64,000 bases of DNA from an uncultured Chloroflexota bacterium (GCA_902786265.1 CADACE010000023.1:1-64000); one strand, 5' to 3'. Shown: positions 8,270 through 17,984, counted from the stretch's first letter. The notes: generated from the letters alone by a model not told the origin. A program made the numbers and translations.

Positions 8270-9112
8270 ATGAAAAAAATGAAGACTTCTACAATAATTG
8301 GCCGAGGACTCGTAATCCTTTTTCTCGTAATCGCGCTCCTCATTTTCCTCCTTCCTCTGGTCTGGGCAGCGATTACTTCTTTCAAAACCGTTCCGGAGGC
8401 TTATCTCTGGCCACCGACGTATTGGCCAAAAGAAGCTACATGGGAAGGATATATCAATGTCTGGAAGTTCCGTGATTTTGGAACGATGTTCAGGAATTCT
8501 GTTATCGTATCTGTAATCTCTACAGTTGTCTGCGCATTGTTTGCAAGTTTCGCGGCTTATGGTTTTTCACGGTTCAAATTCAAAGGTAACAAATTTGTCC
8601 AATTCCTTTTCCTGTTTACACAGATGGTTCCGGCGATCTTACTGCTGCTTCCGTATTTTATCTTCATGAGCAAACTGAAACTGATTAATACACATTTTTC
8701 TCTGATTTTGGCCTATGTTTCATTTTCACTGCCTTTCTGTACATATATGCTGAGAAGCTTTATCGATTCGATTCCCAAAGATCTTGACGAGGCTGCGATG
8801 ATCGATGGAGCGAACAGGACTCAGATTCTGGTCCAGGTCATCTTTCCGTTAGCCCTGCCTGGAATCGCGGCAACAGCACTGTTTGGTTTTCTCGTAGCAT
8901 GGAATCATTACCTGTTCGCGATGGGATTGACTACCTCACCGTCTATGTTTACCCTTCCGGTTGGGATCGCTTCACTGAACGGAGAATTTCGTGTTGCTTG
9001 GAATGAACTGATGGCAGGCGCACTGATCGCATCTTTGCCGGCTTTGCTCTTGTATGTGTTCCTGCAGAAGTATTTCGTTCAGGGACTGACTTCCGGCGCA
9101 GTGAAAGGATAG
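8270..9112 (+). CDS. MalG-type sugar ABC transporter permease
   Basis: The 280-aa protein has six predicted membrane helices and the E-A-A-M-I-D-G-A-N coupling motif (about residues 174-182) of the binding-protein-dependent permease family. It forms the heterodimeric channel with the upstream permease. The C-terminus ends F-V-Q-G-L-T-S-G-A-V-K-G, typical of MalG homologues. It is the last gene of the operon and is followed by a bidirectional terminator near 9360-9400. Confidence 0.9.
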   Translation: MKKMKTSTIIGRGLVILFLVIALLIFLLPLVWAAITSFKTVPEAYLWPPTYWPKEATWEGYINVWKFRDFGTMFRNSVIVSVISTVVCALFASFAAYGFSRFKFKGNKFVQFLFLFTQMVPAILLLLPYFIFMSKLKLINTHFSLILAYVSFSLPFCTYMLRSFIDSIPKDLDEAAMIDGANRTQILVQVIFPLALPGIAATALFGFLVAWNHYLFAMGLTTSPSMFTLPVGIASLNGEFRVAWNELMAGALIASLPALLLYVFLQKYFVQGLTSGAVKG

Positions 9113-9359
9113 CCGATATATATGCGGCGCTGCTTTCCATAAACAACCGAATCGGAGCCAATCCGACAGAATCTGTAAGAAATGCGGGATATGTGCTTTA
9201 TGCCTTTCTCGGCGGCAGACACGGCGTGACATCACGTATTTGTCTCCGGAAGATTTGATTTATCCCAGCTCCTTCAGTACAGATAGAAAAGTGCGTATGA
9301 TCTGAGAGGAAAGATATGACCGGCCTTATACGTTCGGCTGGTCCTGTAATCAAAAAACT
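9113..9359. other. non-coding tail of the carbohydrate operon
   Basis: Together with the terminator at 9360-9400 this makes a stretch of just over 300 bp without a gene. An open frame of about 49 codons (from 9112) has no start codon, and no ribosome site or good promoter was seen. Confidence 0.4.
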
Positions 9360-9400
9360 AATTTCTCCTTGTGCGGATAAGTGCCCGGAGAAATTTTTTT
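9360..9400. terminator. bidirectional intrinsic terminator
   Basis: AATTTCTCC (9360-9368) pairs with GGAGAAATT (9387-9395), followed by more T residues on the plus strand. On the minus strand the same stem is followed by TTAGTTTTTT. It lies between convergent genes ending at 9112 (plus) and 9425 (minus), so it can serve both. The 18-nt loop is rather long. Confidence 0.7.
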
Positions 9401-9424
9401 TACAGCCGGCAGGAATCCGAATTG

Positions 9425-9832
9425 CTAGTAATCAGGCAAATGAAAGTCTCCCCCAAGCATGACCGATTGTGATCCGGCTTTTGTGATTGCTGTCTTCATT
9501 ATGGTTTTCAGGACCGGAAGTGTAATCATCGCAAGCACAAAAATTGTTACAGTTTCCAGGGCCATAATGATTTCGCGTGAAAGCCCGAACCTCCTCTGCA
9601 GCTGTGTATCGATCTGCGCGGACAGGCCGCTCCTGACGAGGGAAATCACTGTAATGAGAATGATCAGCCCGAGCAGAATCGTGATTATGGAATCGGAAAC
9701 CCTGGAAATAGCCGACAGAACCTTGGTTACAAGGACGTTTTCCGCGTTTGCGGGAACTGCAGTAACTAATACCGCCATAACTGCCGCGGATACAGTGAGC
9801 AGCCTTTCAGCCGGTCCCATGCTTTTTCTCAT
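9425..9832 (-). CDS. two-TM pilin-like or small membrane protein with signal peptide
   Basis: The 135-aa protein has a probable signal peptide (about residues 1-30, ending A-N-A) and then two hydrophobic helices (about 45-67 and 87-108) separated by a basic loop. That topology is shared with VirB2/TrbC-like pilins of conjugation systems, but sequence alone does not prove it. ATG 9832 has the strong site GGAGGAGGG upstream. It is divergent from the LPXTG protein gene, with repeat copy A between them. The 97-aa protein at 13417 has a similar two-helix plan. No recognised function. Confidence 0.55.
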   Translation of the reverse strand: MRKSMGPAERLLTVSAAVMAVLVTAVPANAENVLVTKVLSAISRVSDSIITILLGLIILITVISLVRSGLSAQIDTQLQRRFGLSREIIMALETVTIFVLAMITLPVLKTIMKTAITKAGSQSVMLGGDFHLPDY

Positions 9833-9888
9833 CTGATTTTCCCTCCTCCAAACATATACTCAAGAATACAAACAGGATCCATAGGCTC

Positions 9889-9935
9889 AAAAAGGACAAT
9901 ATGTAAAAATAACTAGAATAATCTCAAACAGTGTT
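9889..9935 (-). repeat. dispersed 47-bp repeat, copy A
   Basis: Read on the minus strand this begins AACACTGTTTGAG, continues through ATTATTC-T-AG and TTATTTTTACATATTG, and ends TCCTTTTT. Copies B (41781-41827) and C (59536-59582) match it at 46 of 47 positions each. It lies between the divergent genes at 9832 (minus) and 10004 (plus). The first nine bases (AACA-S-TGTT) form a palindrome whose centre is one of only two variable positions, suggesting a protein-binding site. See findings. Confidence 0.85.
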
Positions 9936-10003
9936 TACAACCTGCCGCTTTTCCGTTTCTTCTTTGTATCCTGTGAGGAATCTCAACAAGAAAGGGAAAA
10001 GTC

Positions 10004-13000
10004 ATGAGAAAAAGATTATCAGTATTACTTATCATGTTCATTCTGACCCTGATGCTGACGGCTCTGGTTTCCTTTGCCCAGACAGGGGATGAATCCGCCG
10101 TACCGGTTGTTTCAACTGCCGCAGAGGAAAACATCGCAGAAGACGGGGAAGACATGGATCCCGCGGCATCCGATAGCTCCGTACCGGAAGATACAGACCT
10201 GTCCGCTGTTCCGGATGATCATGAATCATACAAAGATGAAGGATCTGCCTGTGATCCGGAAGAACTCGTATGCGGGCAGAAACCGTCTGATCCGGATGCG
10301 GAAACAGAGGATTCTTCAAAGGAAGACGATTCTGAAGCCAACCGTAACGGTGAACAGGAAACCCCGAATGAAACCGATAGCGTTCAGCAGAAAAGCCGCC
10401 AGCTGCTATCTTCCGATGTAACCTGGCACATGAACTTCAGCGTGGACTGTGTTTCATCCGGCTGCATTGCCCTCAGCGACAGATCCGCCGGAATGTATGT
10501 TTCAGCGTGCAATGACGGAGGGGGAGAATACCGGAGCATAGAATTCACGCCTGTCGGACATACGGGGAAGTTTGTCAGCTATTATGTTACTTCCGGAGAC
10601 AGTCCGTCCCTTGGAAGCGGAAACGCTTCAGCGATCCCGAATCCTTCCTCCTCATTTAATTTTGGCCCGGTCCCGATCCATACCTGCGTTACGGCTGTAT
10701 TTGAATCCGAATTCGACACGCCCCCTGCCGATTACACCCAATATAAGCGTTTTGAATTCAAGCTGACCGCCGACAACGGGAACCAGATCCAGTCAACTTC
10801 GGCATACGCGGATAAATACGGATGCTACGCGCCTTCAGGCGGACCCGCTGTCAGTGCGTCAATAAAAACAGGAACTTCCTGCGTCAGCAAAAACGCGCGG
10901 ACGGCATCCTATGAGCTTCGTATCAGCAATGACGGGACATCGGATATCTGCCGTACCACTGTTTCCGCGGATAAACCGGGAAAGTTCCATCTGAAAAACA
11001 GCACCGCTTCCACGGCTCCCTTTGTTTACAGCCAGACGATCTACACAGAGGATTACATCACGCTGATCTTTGAGGAAGACCTTTCAAACGCGTCCCTGAC
11101 AGCGGGAGGATCCCACAGGGTGAATTTCACTGTGAACGCGGAATCCTGCGCTTCCGGCGGAGGTTCCGCGCAGGCATCTGTTTTCGGGCAGATCGAAATC
11201 TGTTCGGAGCCTACGCCAACCCCGACAGCAACGTCACGTCCGACGAATACTCCGACTCCGACAACCAGGCCGACGAACACGCCCACGGCTACAGCACGTC
11301 CGACAAATACACCGACGGCAACAGCCCGGCCGACGAATACGCCTACAGCGACGCTGATTCCTTCCTTTACCCCTACGTCTACGGCAACTCCGACCGCGAC
11401 TGCGGTTCCCGTTCCCGATATTGAACTGGATATCGAAACTCCCGCGGATTGTTCCGATCCGGATTCTGATGAACAGGATCATTTTACGGTTACGGTAACA
11501 AATACCGGAGAAACCGATTTCTGCAAGGTTGAGGTGGAAGGACCGGCCGGAAGCACAGTTTTATCCGCGAACGTCCAGTATACCGGCACCGGCAGCAGAA
11601 TCGTGCTCGGGCCGCTCGCCAGGGGCCAAAGCGCGGTGATCGTTTTCGGTTACAAACCGGAAGATATGACCAGCGGAACCTATACCGTAAGTTTCACGGC
11701 GAAAGGCTTTGTGCAGGAAGGCGGCAGCTGCGTTGAAGCTGTCAGCACGGATGCTTCTGCGGAAATGGATATCTGCGATAAGAAGACCGGCAGCCTTGAT
11801 CTTGACATTACGGCTCCTGCTGAATGTTCCGATCCTCTTTCCGACAATCCCGATGTATTCACGCTTACGGTAACCAATACGGGCGATACCGATTTCTGCA
11901 CAGTCAATGTGTTTGGATCCGCGGGGTCTGTTTTCCTGTATGAAGGCGAAAACATGGACGGGAATGTGATGACCGTCAGCGGTCTGCGATCGGGACAGTC
12001 GGCAATGATCACGGCTCTGTATAAACCCGCGGCGGAGTCAGGAACTTATACTGTCAGCTTCAAAGCCGAAGGGATCCTTGCTGACGGTCAGAACTGTGCC
12101 GATGAACCGTCCGCGGAAGCGGAGGCAGATGTTGCAGTTCCCGTTTGTGAATACACGCCGGAGATCAGCGCAGACATCGATACATCCGCTGAATGTCATA
12201 TCTATTCCGGCGATCCTTTTCCCGACAGTTTCGATTATTCGGTATCGAATCCGGGAAATATTGACTACTGCCGGATCACATTGAAATTCGATGTGATCGT
12301 AAACGGGCAGATTGTCCGGACTGAAACCATCGAGGTTGATCCGTCCCTGATCCCCGCGGGAAGCAGCCTTCATGATAAATATGAAGTATTTCCCGAAGAT
12401 ATTCCGGAGATCCTCCCTGGCGGGGCCTACTCCGTCCGTATCACAGCTTCGGCAAACACCGTTCAGCCGGGTGGCATCTGCCCCGATCAGCCTGCGGTCA
12501 CGGCATCGGATATTGCGTATAAACCTATTTGTTCGGATATCAAACCTGTTATCACTGCGGTAAATCTGAATCCCGCCTGTATCGACGCAGGAGATACGCT
12601 GAAATTCAAAGGCCTGATTGATGTTGATGAGCATTCCAGCGCAAAGCAGATCACCGTGAATACCGGAAAGATCAGCTGGGGCGGAAGCTCATATGACTGC
12701 GAGATCGTTTCAGTCAAAAAATCTGCGGATACAGATTTTGCTTCTCTTCCTTCTGATGAACGGGGCACTTCCTATACGTTTGAGAATTTCGGCCGCGGAG
12801 CAGGTGCTGCGGGGTTTGTCTGTGAAGTAAAAACTGCGGATAATGAGCAGAAGCGGAACGGGCAAACACTGTCATTCAGCGCGTCCGCGGTGGTGAAGCC
12901 GGCCGGAAACGCAGCGGAATACCGGATCGAATCGAACACGGTTACAGGCTCCCAGCAGTGTGTCTATACACATACGACGCAGCTGCCGTATACGGGCGAC

Positions 13001-13123
13001 GATACCAACATGCCTGTGCTGATCGGGCTGTTCTCCCTCTTTGTTATCTGCGGTGGAGCCAGCTCCTTCGTGATCCTGCGGAAAAAGAAAGCTGAAACAG
13101 GAGAAAAAGGTTCCGAAGAATAG
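10004..13123 (+). CDS. LPXTG-anchored surface protein with Thr/Pro-rich stalk and repeat domains
   Basis: The 1039-aa protein has a signal peptide (residues 1-26), an acidic low-complexity stretch (about 27-130) and beta-rich domains with paired cysteines. A T-P-T/P-T-N-T-P linker (about 400-465) follows. At least three domains share a C-S-D-P/T-V-T-N-T-G-x-T-D-F-C pattern. The tail has the sortase motif L-P-Y-T-G (near residue 991), a hydrophobic helix and a basic tail (R-K-K-K). It is therefore attached to the cell wall. The best sortase candidate is the class B enzyme at 51912. GAAAGGGA precedes ATG 10004. Adhesion is likely but unproven. Confidence 0.85.
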   Translation: MRKRLSVLLIMFILTLMLTALVSFAQTGDESAVPVVSTAAEENIAEDGEDMDPAASDSSVPEDTDLSAVPDDHESYKDEGSACDPEELVCGQKPSDPDAETEDSSKEDDSEANRNGEQETPNETDSVQQKSRQLLSSDVTWHMNFSVDCVSSGCIALSDRSAGMYVSACNDGGGEYRSIEFTPVGHTGKFVSYYVTSGDSPSLGSGNASAIPNPSSSFNFGPVPIHTCVTAVFESEFDTPPADYTQYKRFEFKLTADNGNQIQSTSAYADKYGCYAPSGGPAVSASIKTGTSCVSKNARTASYELRISNDGTSDICRTTVSADKPGKFHLKNSTASTAPFVYSQTIYTEDYITLIFEEDLSNASLTAGGSHRVNFTVNAESCASGGGSAQASVFGQIEICSEPTPTPTATSRPTNTPTPTTRPTNTPTATARPTNTPTATARPTNTPTATLIPSFTPTSTATPTATAVPVPDIELDIETPADCSDPDSDEQDHFTVTVTNTGETDFCKVEVEGPAGSTVLSANVQYTGTGSRIVLGPLARGQSAVIVFGYKPEDMTSGTYTVSFTAKGFVQEGGSCVEAVSTDASAEMDICDKKTGSLDLDITAPAECSDPLSDNPDVFTLTVTNTGDTDFCTVNVFGSAGSVFLYEGENMDGNVMTVSGLRSGQSAMITALYKPAAESGTYTVSFKAEGILADGQNCADEPSAEAEADVAVPVCEYTPEISADIDTSAECHIYSGDPFPDSFDYSVSNPGNIDYCRITLKFDVIVNGQIVRTETIEVDPSLIPAGSSLHDKYEVFPEDIPEILPGGAYSVRITASANTVQPGGICPDQPAVTASDIAYKPICSDIKPVITAVNLNPACIDAGDTLKFKGLIDVDEHSSAKQITVNTGKISWGGSSYDCEIVSVKKSADTDFASLPSDERGTSYTFENFGRGAGAAGFVCEVKTADNEQKRNGQTLSFSASAVVKPAGNAAEYRIESNTVTGSQQCVYTHTTQLPYTGDDTNMPVLIGLFSLFVICGGASSFVILRKKKAETGEKGSEE
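11210..11400 (+). repeat. tandem Thr/Pro codon repeats in the surface protein
   Basis: Imperfect units of about 33-45 bp, built on CC(G/A)ACGAATAC and CCGACGGC(A/T)ACAG, repeat several times and encode T-P-T and P-T-N-T-P runs. Such repeats can vary in number by slippage or recombination, changing stalk length. Confidence 0.7.
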
Positions 13124-13174
13124 TTTTTGTATATTATTTTTCAGATTCAAATTCCATTAAATTCTCCTTTATAT

Positions 13175-13215
13175 GGTCCCGGCATATCCACAGTATTGCC
13201 GGGACCGCCCTTTTT
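13175..13215 (+). terminator. intrinsic terminator after the LPXTG protein gene
   Basis: GGTCCCGGCA (13175-13184) pairs perfectly with TGCCGGGACC (13197-13206) around a 12-nt loop and is followed by GCCC then TTTTT. It lies 52 bp after the stop of the surface-protein gene. Confidence 0.85.
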
Positions 13216-13261
13216 ATGGCGTGCGGGCGGCTTTGTAAACTGAGTTCGCAGGAGATCACTT

Positions 13262-13405
13262 ATGACGAAAAAAATTATGGCCGGCGCGAAAAAGTTATTC
13301 CGAATCCTTCCGGATATCCTTTACGGAATCTGTTTTACAGGAGCCTTTCTCTGCATGTGCTGGTATCTGTTCGGCGTCTGTGATCTCGCTTATATCAATT
13401 TTTGA
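13262..13405 (+). CDS. 47-aa small membrane protein
   Basis: ATG 13262 is preceded by AGGAGATCACTT, a good ribosome site. The 47 codons encode a basic N-terminus (M-T-K-K-I-M-A-G-A-K-K) and one hydrophobic helix (about residues 21-40, rich in Cys, Phe and Leu). It lies 11 bp upstream of the next gene and is probably co-transcribed with it and the sigma factor. Its function is unknown; small single-helix proteins beside a sigma factor can act as membrane-bound regulators, but nothing here proves that. Confidence 0.6.
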   Translation: MTKKIMAGAKKLFRILPDILYGICFTGAFLCMCWYLFGVCDLAYINF

Positions 13406-13416
13406 AGGGGAATATT

Positions 13417-13710
13417 ATGAACAGACTTATTATGACGAATCTGGCAGTTAAGCAGAAGGACGCTATCTCCGGTGTTCTTTCCGGTTTAGGTGTCCTGGTT
13501 GTTGAAACCGTTTATATCGTGTTTGCAATTCTACTCGGGTTAAACCTGTTCAGGAGAGGTGCGTATTATCAGCTGTTCAGCAAAGCAGGTGAGGAAAACA
13601 GGGCAAGCAGACAGTCTGCCAATGTCCTCGGAACAGTGTTATTTGCTGTCCTCGTTATTCTCTTGCTGCCGCTTGTGAAATTCGTTTCCGGCAAGATTTT
13701 CGGAGCCTGA
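13417..13710 (+). CDS. 97-aa two-TM membrane protein
   Basis: ATG 13417 follows AAGGGGA. Two hydrophobic helices (about residues 19-42 and 68-92) flank a charged, probably cytosolic loop. The layout resembles the mature part of the 135-aa protein at 9425-9832 and may be pilin-like, though I see no clear sequence identity. It ends one base before the sigma-factor start codon, so the two are translated from one mRNA. No known family recognised. Confidence 0.6.
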   Translation: MNRLIMTNLAVKQKDAISGVLSGLGVLVVETVYIVFAILLGLNLFRRGAYYQLFSKAGEENRASRQSANVLGTVLFAVLVILLLPLVKFVSGKIFGA

Positions 13711-13711
13711 T

Positions 13712-14227
13712 ATGATGAGCAGCGAATTTTCCATTGACAATCTTATGGATTTGTACCGGAACTCCAAAGGCGACGACCGGAGACGGATAGAAGAACAGAT
13801 CTGTGATATGTATACTCCGCTGGTTCATAAGATAGCGGATAAATACCGTAACTCCGGAGCTTATTCTATTTCAGCGAATGATGACAGGATCCAGGACGGC
13901 TACCAGGGGCTGCTGCAAGCATTGCGGTCTTATGATCCGGAAAAGGATACGAAGTTCCTTACATATGCTTTCAACTGTGTCAGGAAAGCTGTTTGTCAGG
14001 GAATCCGTGAAGTGAATGTCGGAGGAAAATCCAAAGCATTTACTGATTCCAGAATGCAAAAATACAGAAAAACAAAAAAAGAGCTTGAACAGAAACTGGG
14101 ACGAAAGCCGTCTGTAAGTGAGCTGGCGATCGAAACCGGATGGCGGGTAAATACAGTTCTTGCTTATGAAAGACAGCTTTTTGAAATTAATTCGATTGAG
14201 CATAATCAACTATTTTTTGGGGAGTGA
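13712..14227 (+). CDS. sigma-70-type factor with regions 2 and 3 but no region 4
   Basis: The 171-aa protein has a clear sigma region 2 (about residues 25-100). This includes the D-R-I-Q-D-G-Y-Q-G-L-L-Q-A-L core-binding helix and the F-L-T-Y-A-F-N-C-V-R-K -10-binding helix. Region 3 (about 118-158, L-G-R-K-P-S-V-S-E-L) follows. The protein then stops; region 4, which contacts the -35 box, is missing. Two ATG codons (13712, 13715) are possible starts and both overlap the preceding stop region. A separate region-4-like protein is encoded at 39645, and a divergent RpoB at 41847. Whether these work together is speculation. Confidence 0.75.
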   Translation: MMSSEFSIDNLMDLYRNSKGDDRRRIEEQICDMYTPLVHKIADKYRNSGAYSISANDDRIQDGYQGLLQALRSYDPEKDTKFLTYAFNCVRKAVCQGIREVNVGGKSKAFTDSRMQKYRKTKKELEQKLGRKPSVSELAIETGWRVNTVLAYERQLFEINSIEHNQLFFGE

Positions 14228-14275
14228 TTATTTTTCATGGATAAGCATAAAACGCATTGGTCCAGCCAAATATAT

Positions 14276-14293
14276 TGAGAATCGAAATTCTCA
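14276..14293. other. small hairpin between convergent genes
   Basis: TGAGAAT and ATTCTCA pair perfectly around the stable tetraloop CGAA. There is no T-run. It lies between the sigma-factor stop and the end of the minus-strand radical SAM gene, where a weak terminator is plausible. Confidence 0.35.
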
Positions 14294-14382
14294 GCATTAT
14301 CTCTCTGCGGATTTCTAAAAATGTCAGCAAAGAAGAACCTTCGCTATAGCTTCCCGAAATAGATAATAAATTATTAGTTTTA

Positions 14383-14952
14383 TCAAAAATCTTTTCTGTG
14401 AATACCAACAGAAATCACGCCATCTTTGGAAATGAAATTTTGAATTTCATTTTTTCCGTTTTCTAAATAATTGTCATACTTCATTCTGTATTTTTCATTT
14501 AAAATATAAACACATTGGTTCTTTGAGCCTCGAAGAAATACATTTTCATTTTGATCTTGTAGATATGGACCATCTACTAGTACACTTATCGAAGAGATAA
14601 TTCTTTCAACAAAAGGATCTTTTTTTTGTCGTAATTCTTGAAGAGTAAAGCCAGTGTAAACCAGAATATCACAAGAAATATGATGAATTCTTTCAATAAA
14701 AGAAGATAATTCTTCTGATTGAAGAAATGGCTCACCGCCAGAAATTGTGAAGCCATCAATTCTGTTAGCAGACCAAACCTGATTTATTAATTCCAATAAA
14801 TGATCCACTTGTATTTCATACTTTTTTTGGGGCTTCCATAACTCCGGATTGCTACATCCAGGACATTTTCTATTGCATCCACATAACCATATACCGATTC
14901 TATTTCCCGGACCTAGAACTCTGACAGGATAAAGAATTCTTGCAACATTCAT
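14383..14952 (-). CDS. NrdG/PflA-like radical SAM 4Fe-4S protein
   Basis: The 189-aa protein has the radical SAM cluster motif C-x3-C-x2-C (G-C-N-R-K-C-P-G-C-S, about residues 24-33) and the SAM-binding G-G-E-P motif (about residue 71). It also has the size and order of anaerobic ribonucleotide reductase activase. Such proteins use a 4Fe-4S cluster and SAM to make radicals, often activating a glycyl-radical partner, but no glycyl-radical enzyme is encoded in this window. It ends a row of minus-strand genes that includes a kinase and a helicase. ATG 14952 lies 5 bp after the previous stop. The substrate is unknown and may be a protein of this cluster. Confidence 0.75.
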   Translation of the reverse strand: MNVARILYPVRVLGPGNRIGIWLCGCNRKCPGCSNPELWKPQKKYEIQVDHLLELINQVWSANRIDGFTISGGEPFLQSEELSSFIERIHHISCDILVYTGFTLQELRQKKDPFVERIISSISVLVDGPYLQDQNENVFLRGSKNQCVYILNEKYRMKYDNYLENGKNEIQNFISKDGVISVGIHRKDF

Positions 14953-14957
14953 AATAA

Positions 14958-16310
14958 TTATTCCAAGGACATTCTATTTGCAGGCCTACCAGTTGATTTC
15001 TTCCCAAATTCATCCTGGTCCAAAATATCATGCAAGGTTTCAACATTATCCTTTCTCAGTTGATAATCATTCAAGTTTATTTTCATAGCATACTCAGCAT
15101 CAGGAGGTGCTAAAGCAATTCTGGTTCCAACTAAAACTCCTCGTTCAGCTAATTTTTTTTCGATTGTAGAGAACGATGAGCAAAAAGTGTGCATCTCTTC
15201 TGTCAGTAATTCCGTTTCACTTTGATTTGGCAGGTCATCATCATGAGACAAACCGCCTAATTCCATGGTGATTTGCCCATCCGAGCTATAAATTACATTA
15301 ATTGCTGTTCCAGATGAATAAGAAAATAACTCATCATGAAAACGCCTGCCATTTTTCTTGGTCACATCTCTTGAACCGATGACTTCATACCCCATCTCAC
15401 TCATCACATCATCTACAGTATCCATAATATATGAGCGGGCATCTTTCTGAATCATCATCTGATTTATTTTTTCTATAGCTTCTTCTATTCTTACTGCATT
15501 TCCACAATCTGGAATAACAGGATCTGGTGAAATTCCAGCCTCATCACATGCCTGAATATATGCTTCTCGTAATACTTTACACCTTGTCAGTTCGTCAGTT
15601 TCTGATTCAAGCCTGGAATAGAATTGTTTCAATGTGATTTTTTCATAACTTTTCAATGAAGAAATACTGGGCTGTTTTTGAATATCCAATCGAATTTTTT
15701 CTGCAAGGGATAATATATCTATCGAATATTTTCCTGAGCATACCCGTAAATTAAGTTCAGATAACATATCGTTCTTCAAGTTCTGTAATTCATTCTTTGC
15801 TCTATCAGCCGGATGAGTAAAATCAATTGAAGTAACAGCAGGCCGGTTGTGAATATCTTTTTTAAGAACGGAAAAGCTATATTCATGCAAAATCTTATAT
15901 TTATCGCGAATTTGATCATCAATTTTCTTAACTTTTTGATTCAATAGTTTCAATTGTTGTAGCGATTCTTCATGCTTTCTCAATTCTTCGCGTGTAAGTG
16001 TTACTTTTCCGTTTTTAGCTGGTCTGTTTATTGATTGCAGTGAGGTTGCATCTTGAAGAAATTCAGAAAGGATCGATTCCATTTCCGAGAAAGATTGAAC
16101 ATTTTCTTCATTGTTCTCAGATTTGCAATGCAACCCCATTATTTTTTCTTTGTCTTTACAAATATCATCTAACAATTGTGACAAGTCTGATAACAATTGA
16201 CTGTTTTCTATAATGAATTCAGTCCTTTGTTGATCGCATTTACGAATTGCAGCAAGCAGCCGTTGACGTTCTCGTTCCAATGAATAAACAGAAATCTTTG
16301 GACCACTCAT
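14958..16310 (-). CDS. coiled-coil protein of unknown function, MSGPK N-terminus
   Basis: The 450-aa protein begins M-S-G-P-K-I-S-V-Y-S-L, followed by long heptad-rich segments (about residues 12-60 and 95-150). Its C-terminal half is acidic and mixed alpha/beta (about 290-430). No enzyme motif was found. From memory, a start of the form MSGPK-x-S-x-Y recurs in other uncharacterised bacterial proteins, which might mark a conserved N-terminal tag; this is not verified. It lies 15 bp downstream of the kinase gene and 5 bp before the radical SAM gene. It could be a scaffold, kinase substrate or radical SAM target. A GGGGGG run lies just before ATG 16310. Confidence 0.55.
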   Translation of the reverse strand: MSGPKISVYSLERERQRLLAAIRKCDQQRTEFIIENSQLLSDLSQLLDDICKDKEKIMGLHCKSENNEENVQSFSEMESILSEFLQDATSLQSINRPAKNGKVTLTREELRKHEESLQQLKLLNQKVKKIDDQIRDKYKILHEYSFSVLKKDIHNRPAVTSIDFTHPADRAKNELQNLKNDMLSELNLRVCSGKYSIDILSLAEKIRLDIQKQPSISSLKSYEKITLKQFYSRLESETDELTRCKVLREAYIQACDEAGISPDPVIPDCGNAVRIEEAIEKINQMMIQKDARSYIMDTVDDVMSEMGYEVIGSRDVTKKNGRRFHDELFSYSSGTAINVIYSSDGQITMELGGLSHDDDLPNQSETELLTEEMHTFCSSFSTIEKKLAERGVLVGTRIALAPPDAEYAMKINLNDYQLRKDNVETLHDILDQDEFGKKSTGRPANRMSLE

Positions 16311-16325
16311 TTTCCCCCCAATGAA

Positions 16326-17984
16326 TTATTCATTCAGCATTTCACGCCAATTTAGCAATTCTTGTGTTTTTCCTTGAACTTCCAGCCATGCCTCTAACTG
16401 TGGATCCAAATCCCCTTCATAACCGATTAAATTGTGACAAATATCTCTGAAGTATTCATATTTGGAATCAAGCATGGATTTTAGATAATCATAAAATTCT
16501 CTAATTGTGCCAAGAATTACTCCATTTATTTGATAAGTCTTTAGCCCTGAAAGAAGATAACCGATTCGAAATACAGCATGTAAACGCTGCTGTGAATTCT
16601 CAGATAACCGATATAAATCCTCAATCTCTTCAACTGCCTCTATTCTGTCTTCCTGAGGATCAGATAATTGTAAATATTGTGATATTACCTTTTCTGAGAG
16701 GATACCTTCGTAATATTTTTTATTGTCCATATCCTGATTGCCTAACTCTTCTAGGATGCATCTTCCAAGGCCAGAAAGACTTTCAAAGATTTTTCCTTTC
16801 CAGTATAATCCTCTCATTTCGGGATAGATTCCATACAACATTTTGAAATACTGAATGTCGTCTGAATTAGATGATTTCCGAGCAGCTTCTTCGGATTCTC
16901 TACAAATATTTGCGCGTTTCATATCAAATCGTGAAAAATATGCCCAGAGATTACCTCTGTATAATTCTTTCTTCCCTTCAGTCCAATTTTCTGCCAATGC
17001 ATGAGTAAGACTTGGAATATCGTTATATTCTTCATCGCAGAATGTAAAGGCTGGTATATCGTATAAATTAGGGCCTGTTTCTCCCGGAATTGAAGGGTTT
17101 TCGCCGAGACACCATCGCAATACTTCATCATACCCCCATCGCTTGTTAGGATTGTCTGGAACATCACGATTAGTAATATCAGGATAAGTAAGCCCAATTA
17201 TCAAATTTTTCAAGCGTTCTGGCATATCATCAGGCAAAGGAATTCTCTGTATAGATTGATATTGTTGAATTTCCTCTCCAGAACTACCACTATATGGTAA
17301 ATAACCACAATACAATTCGTAGATTACAATTCCTAGCGAGTAATAATCAGAGCCCTTATAATAAATCCCTCTGAAAGTTTCTGGCGCTGAGTAAATCGGC
17401 GTCATTCCGATTTTTGTCATCATCACAGTACTATTACTATCAAGAACTGAACTGATGCCAAAATCAATAAGGGAAATTGTTTTTCCATCATTATTCAAAA
17501 CGATATTAGAGGGTTTTATATCTTTATGAATAATTGACACTTCATGAAGAACCTTCAATCCTTCATTTATGTCAGGAATAATTCTTTCTTGAAGCTCTTC
17601 TTCTGAGAATGTTTTTCCGCTTAGATTTCCATTTTCCATGAAAGGTAAAACCTCAACCATGGAATCATGATATTTAAAATAGGTGACCGGTTTTATGATA
17701 TAAGGTGAGTCAACCGAAGAAATGCGTTCAAGGACATCTTCTTTAATAGAATTATCTCTGCGATATATTTTGGCAATATGTCGGACATTCTTATAATTAC
17801 AAAAATAGAGATCAGCCTCACCAGATTCCACATCCCAATGAGAAATAATCGTACAATCTTCTGACAGCTCTGTTCCATTTTGTAAGAGACTGTTTTGCGG
17901 TCTTTTCTCATGAACCGCCTCATTTATTTCTGTTGGTACAGGCAAATGAATCATTTCGTTGATTGTGGTCTTCTCTTCAGCCAT
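16326..17984 (-). CDS. Hanks-type Ser/Thr protein kinase with long C-terminal domain
   Basis: The 552-aa cytosolic protein has a full eukaryotic-type kinase domain (about residues 42-300). It carries the invariant Lys72, the catalytic H-K-D-I-K-P-S-N (Asp155), D-F-G (174-176) and A-P-E (200-202). The usual Arg before the catalytic Asp is Lys, so activation may not need loop phosphorylation. The glycine loop is degenerate (E-S-G-E-A). There is no membrane helix or PASTA domain, unlike housekeeping PrkC. The C-terminal 240 residues look helical and match no family I know. ATG 17984 lies 5 bp after the helicase stop. Likely targets include neighbours, with the FHA protein at 27552 as a phospho-reader. 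Confidence 0.85.
   Translation of the reverse strand: MAEEKTTINEMIHLPVPTEINEAVHEKRPQNSLLQNGTELSEDCTIISHWDVESGEADLYFCNYKNVRHIAKIYRRDNSIKEDVLERISSVDSPYIIKPVTYFKYHDSMVEVLPFMENGNLSGKTFSEEELQERIIPDINEGLKVLHEVSIIHKDIKPSNIVLNNDGKTISLIDFGISSVLDSNSTVMMTKIGMTPIYSAPETFRGIYYKGSDYYSLGIVIYELYCGYLPYSGSSGEEIQQYQSIQRIPLPDDMPERLKNLIIGLTYPDITNRDVPDNPNKRWGYDEVLRWCLGENPSIPGETGPNLYDIPAFTFCDEEYNDIPSLTHALAENWTEGKKELYRGNLWAYFSRFDMKRANICRESEEAARKSSNSDDIQYFKMLYGIYPEMRGLYWKGKIFESLSGLGRCILEELGNQDMDNKKYYEGILSEKVISQYLQLSDPQEDRIEAVEEIEDLYRLSENSQQRLHAVFRIGYLLSGLKTYQINGVILGTIREFYDYLKSMLDSKYEYFRDICHNLIGYEGDLDPQLEAWLEVQGKTQELLNWREMLNE

Noticed and set aside
9112..9258. Open frame of about 49 codons after the permease
   Set aside because: No start codon or ribosome site; it lies between the permease stop and the terminator.
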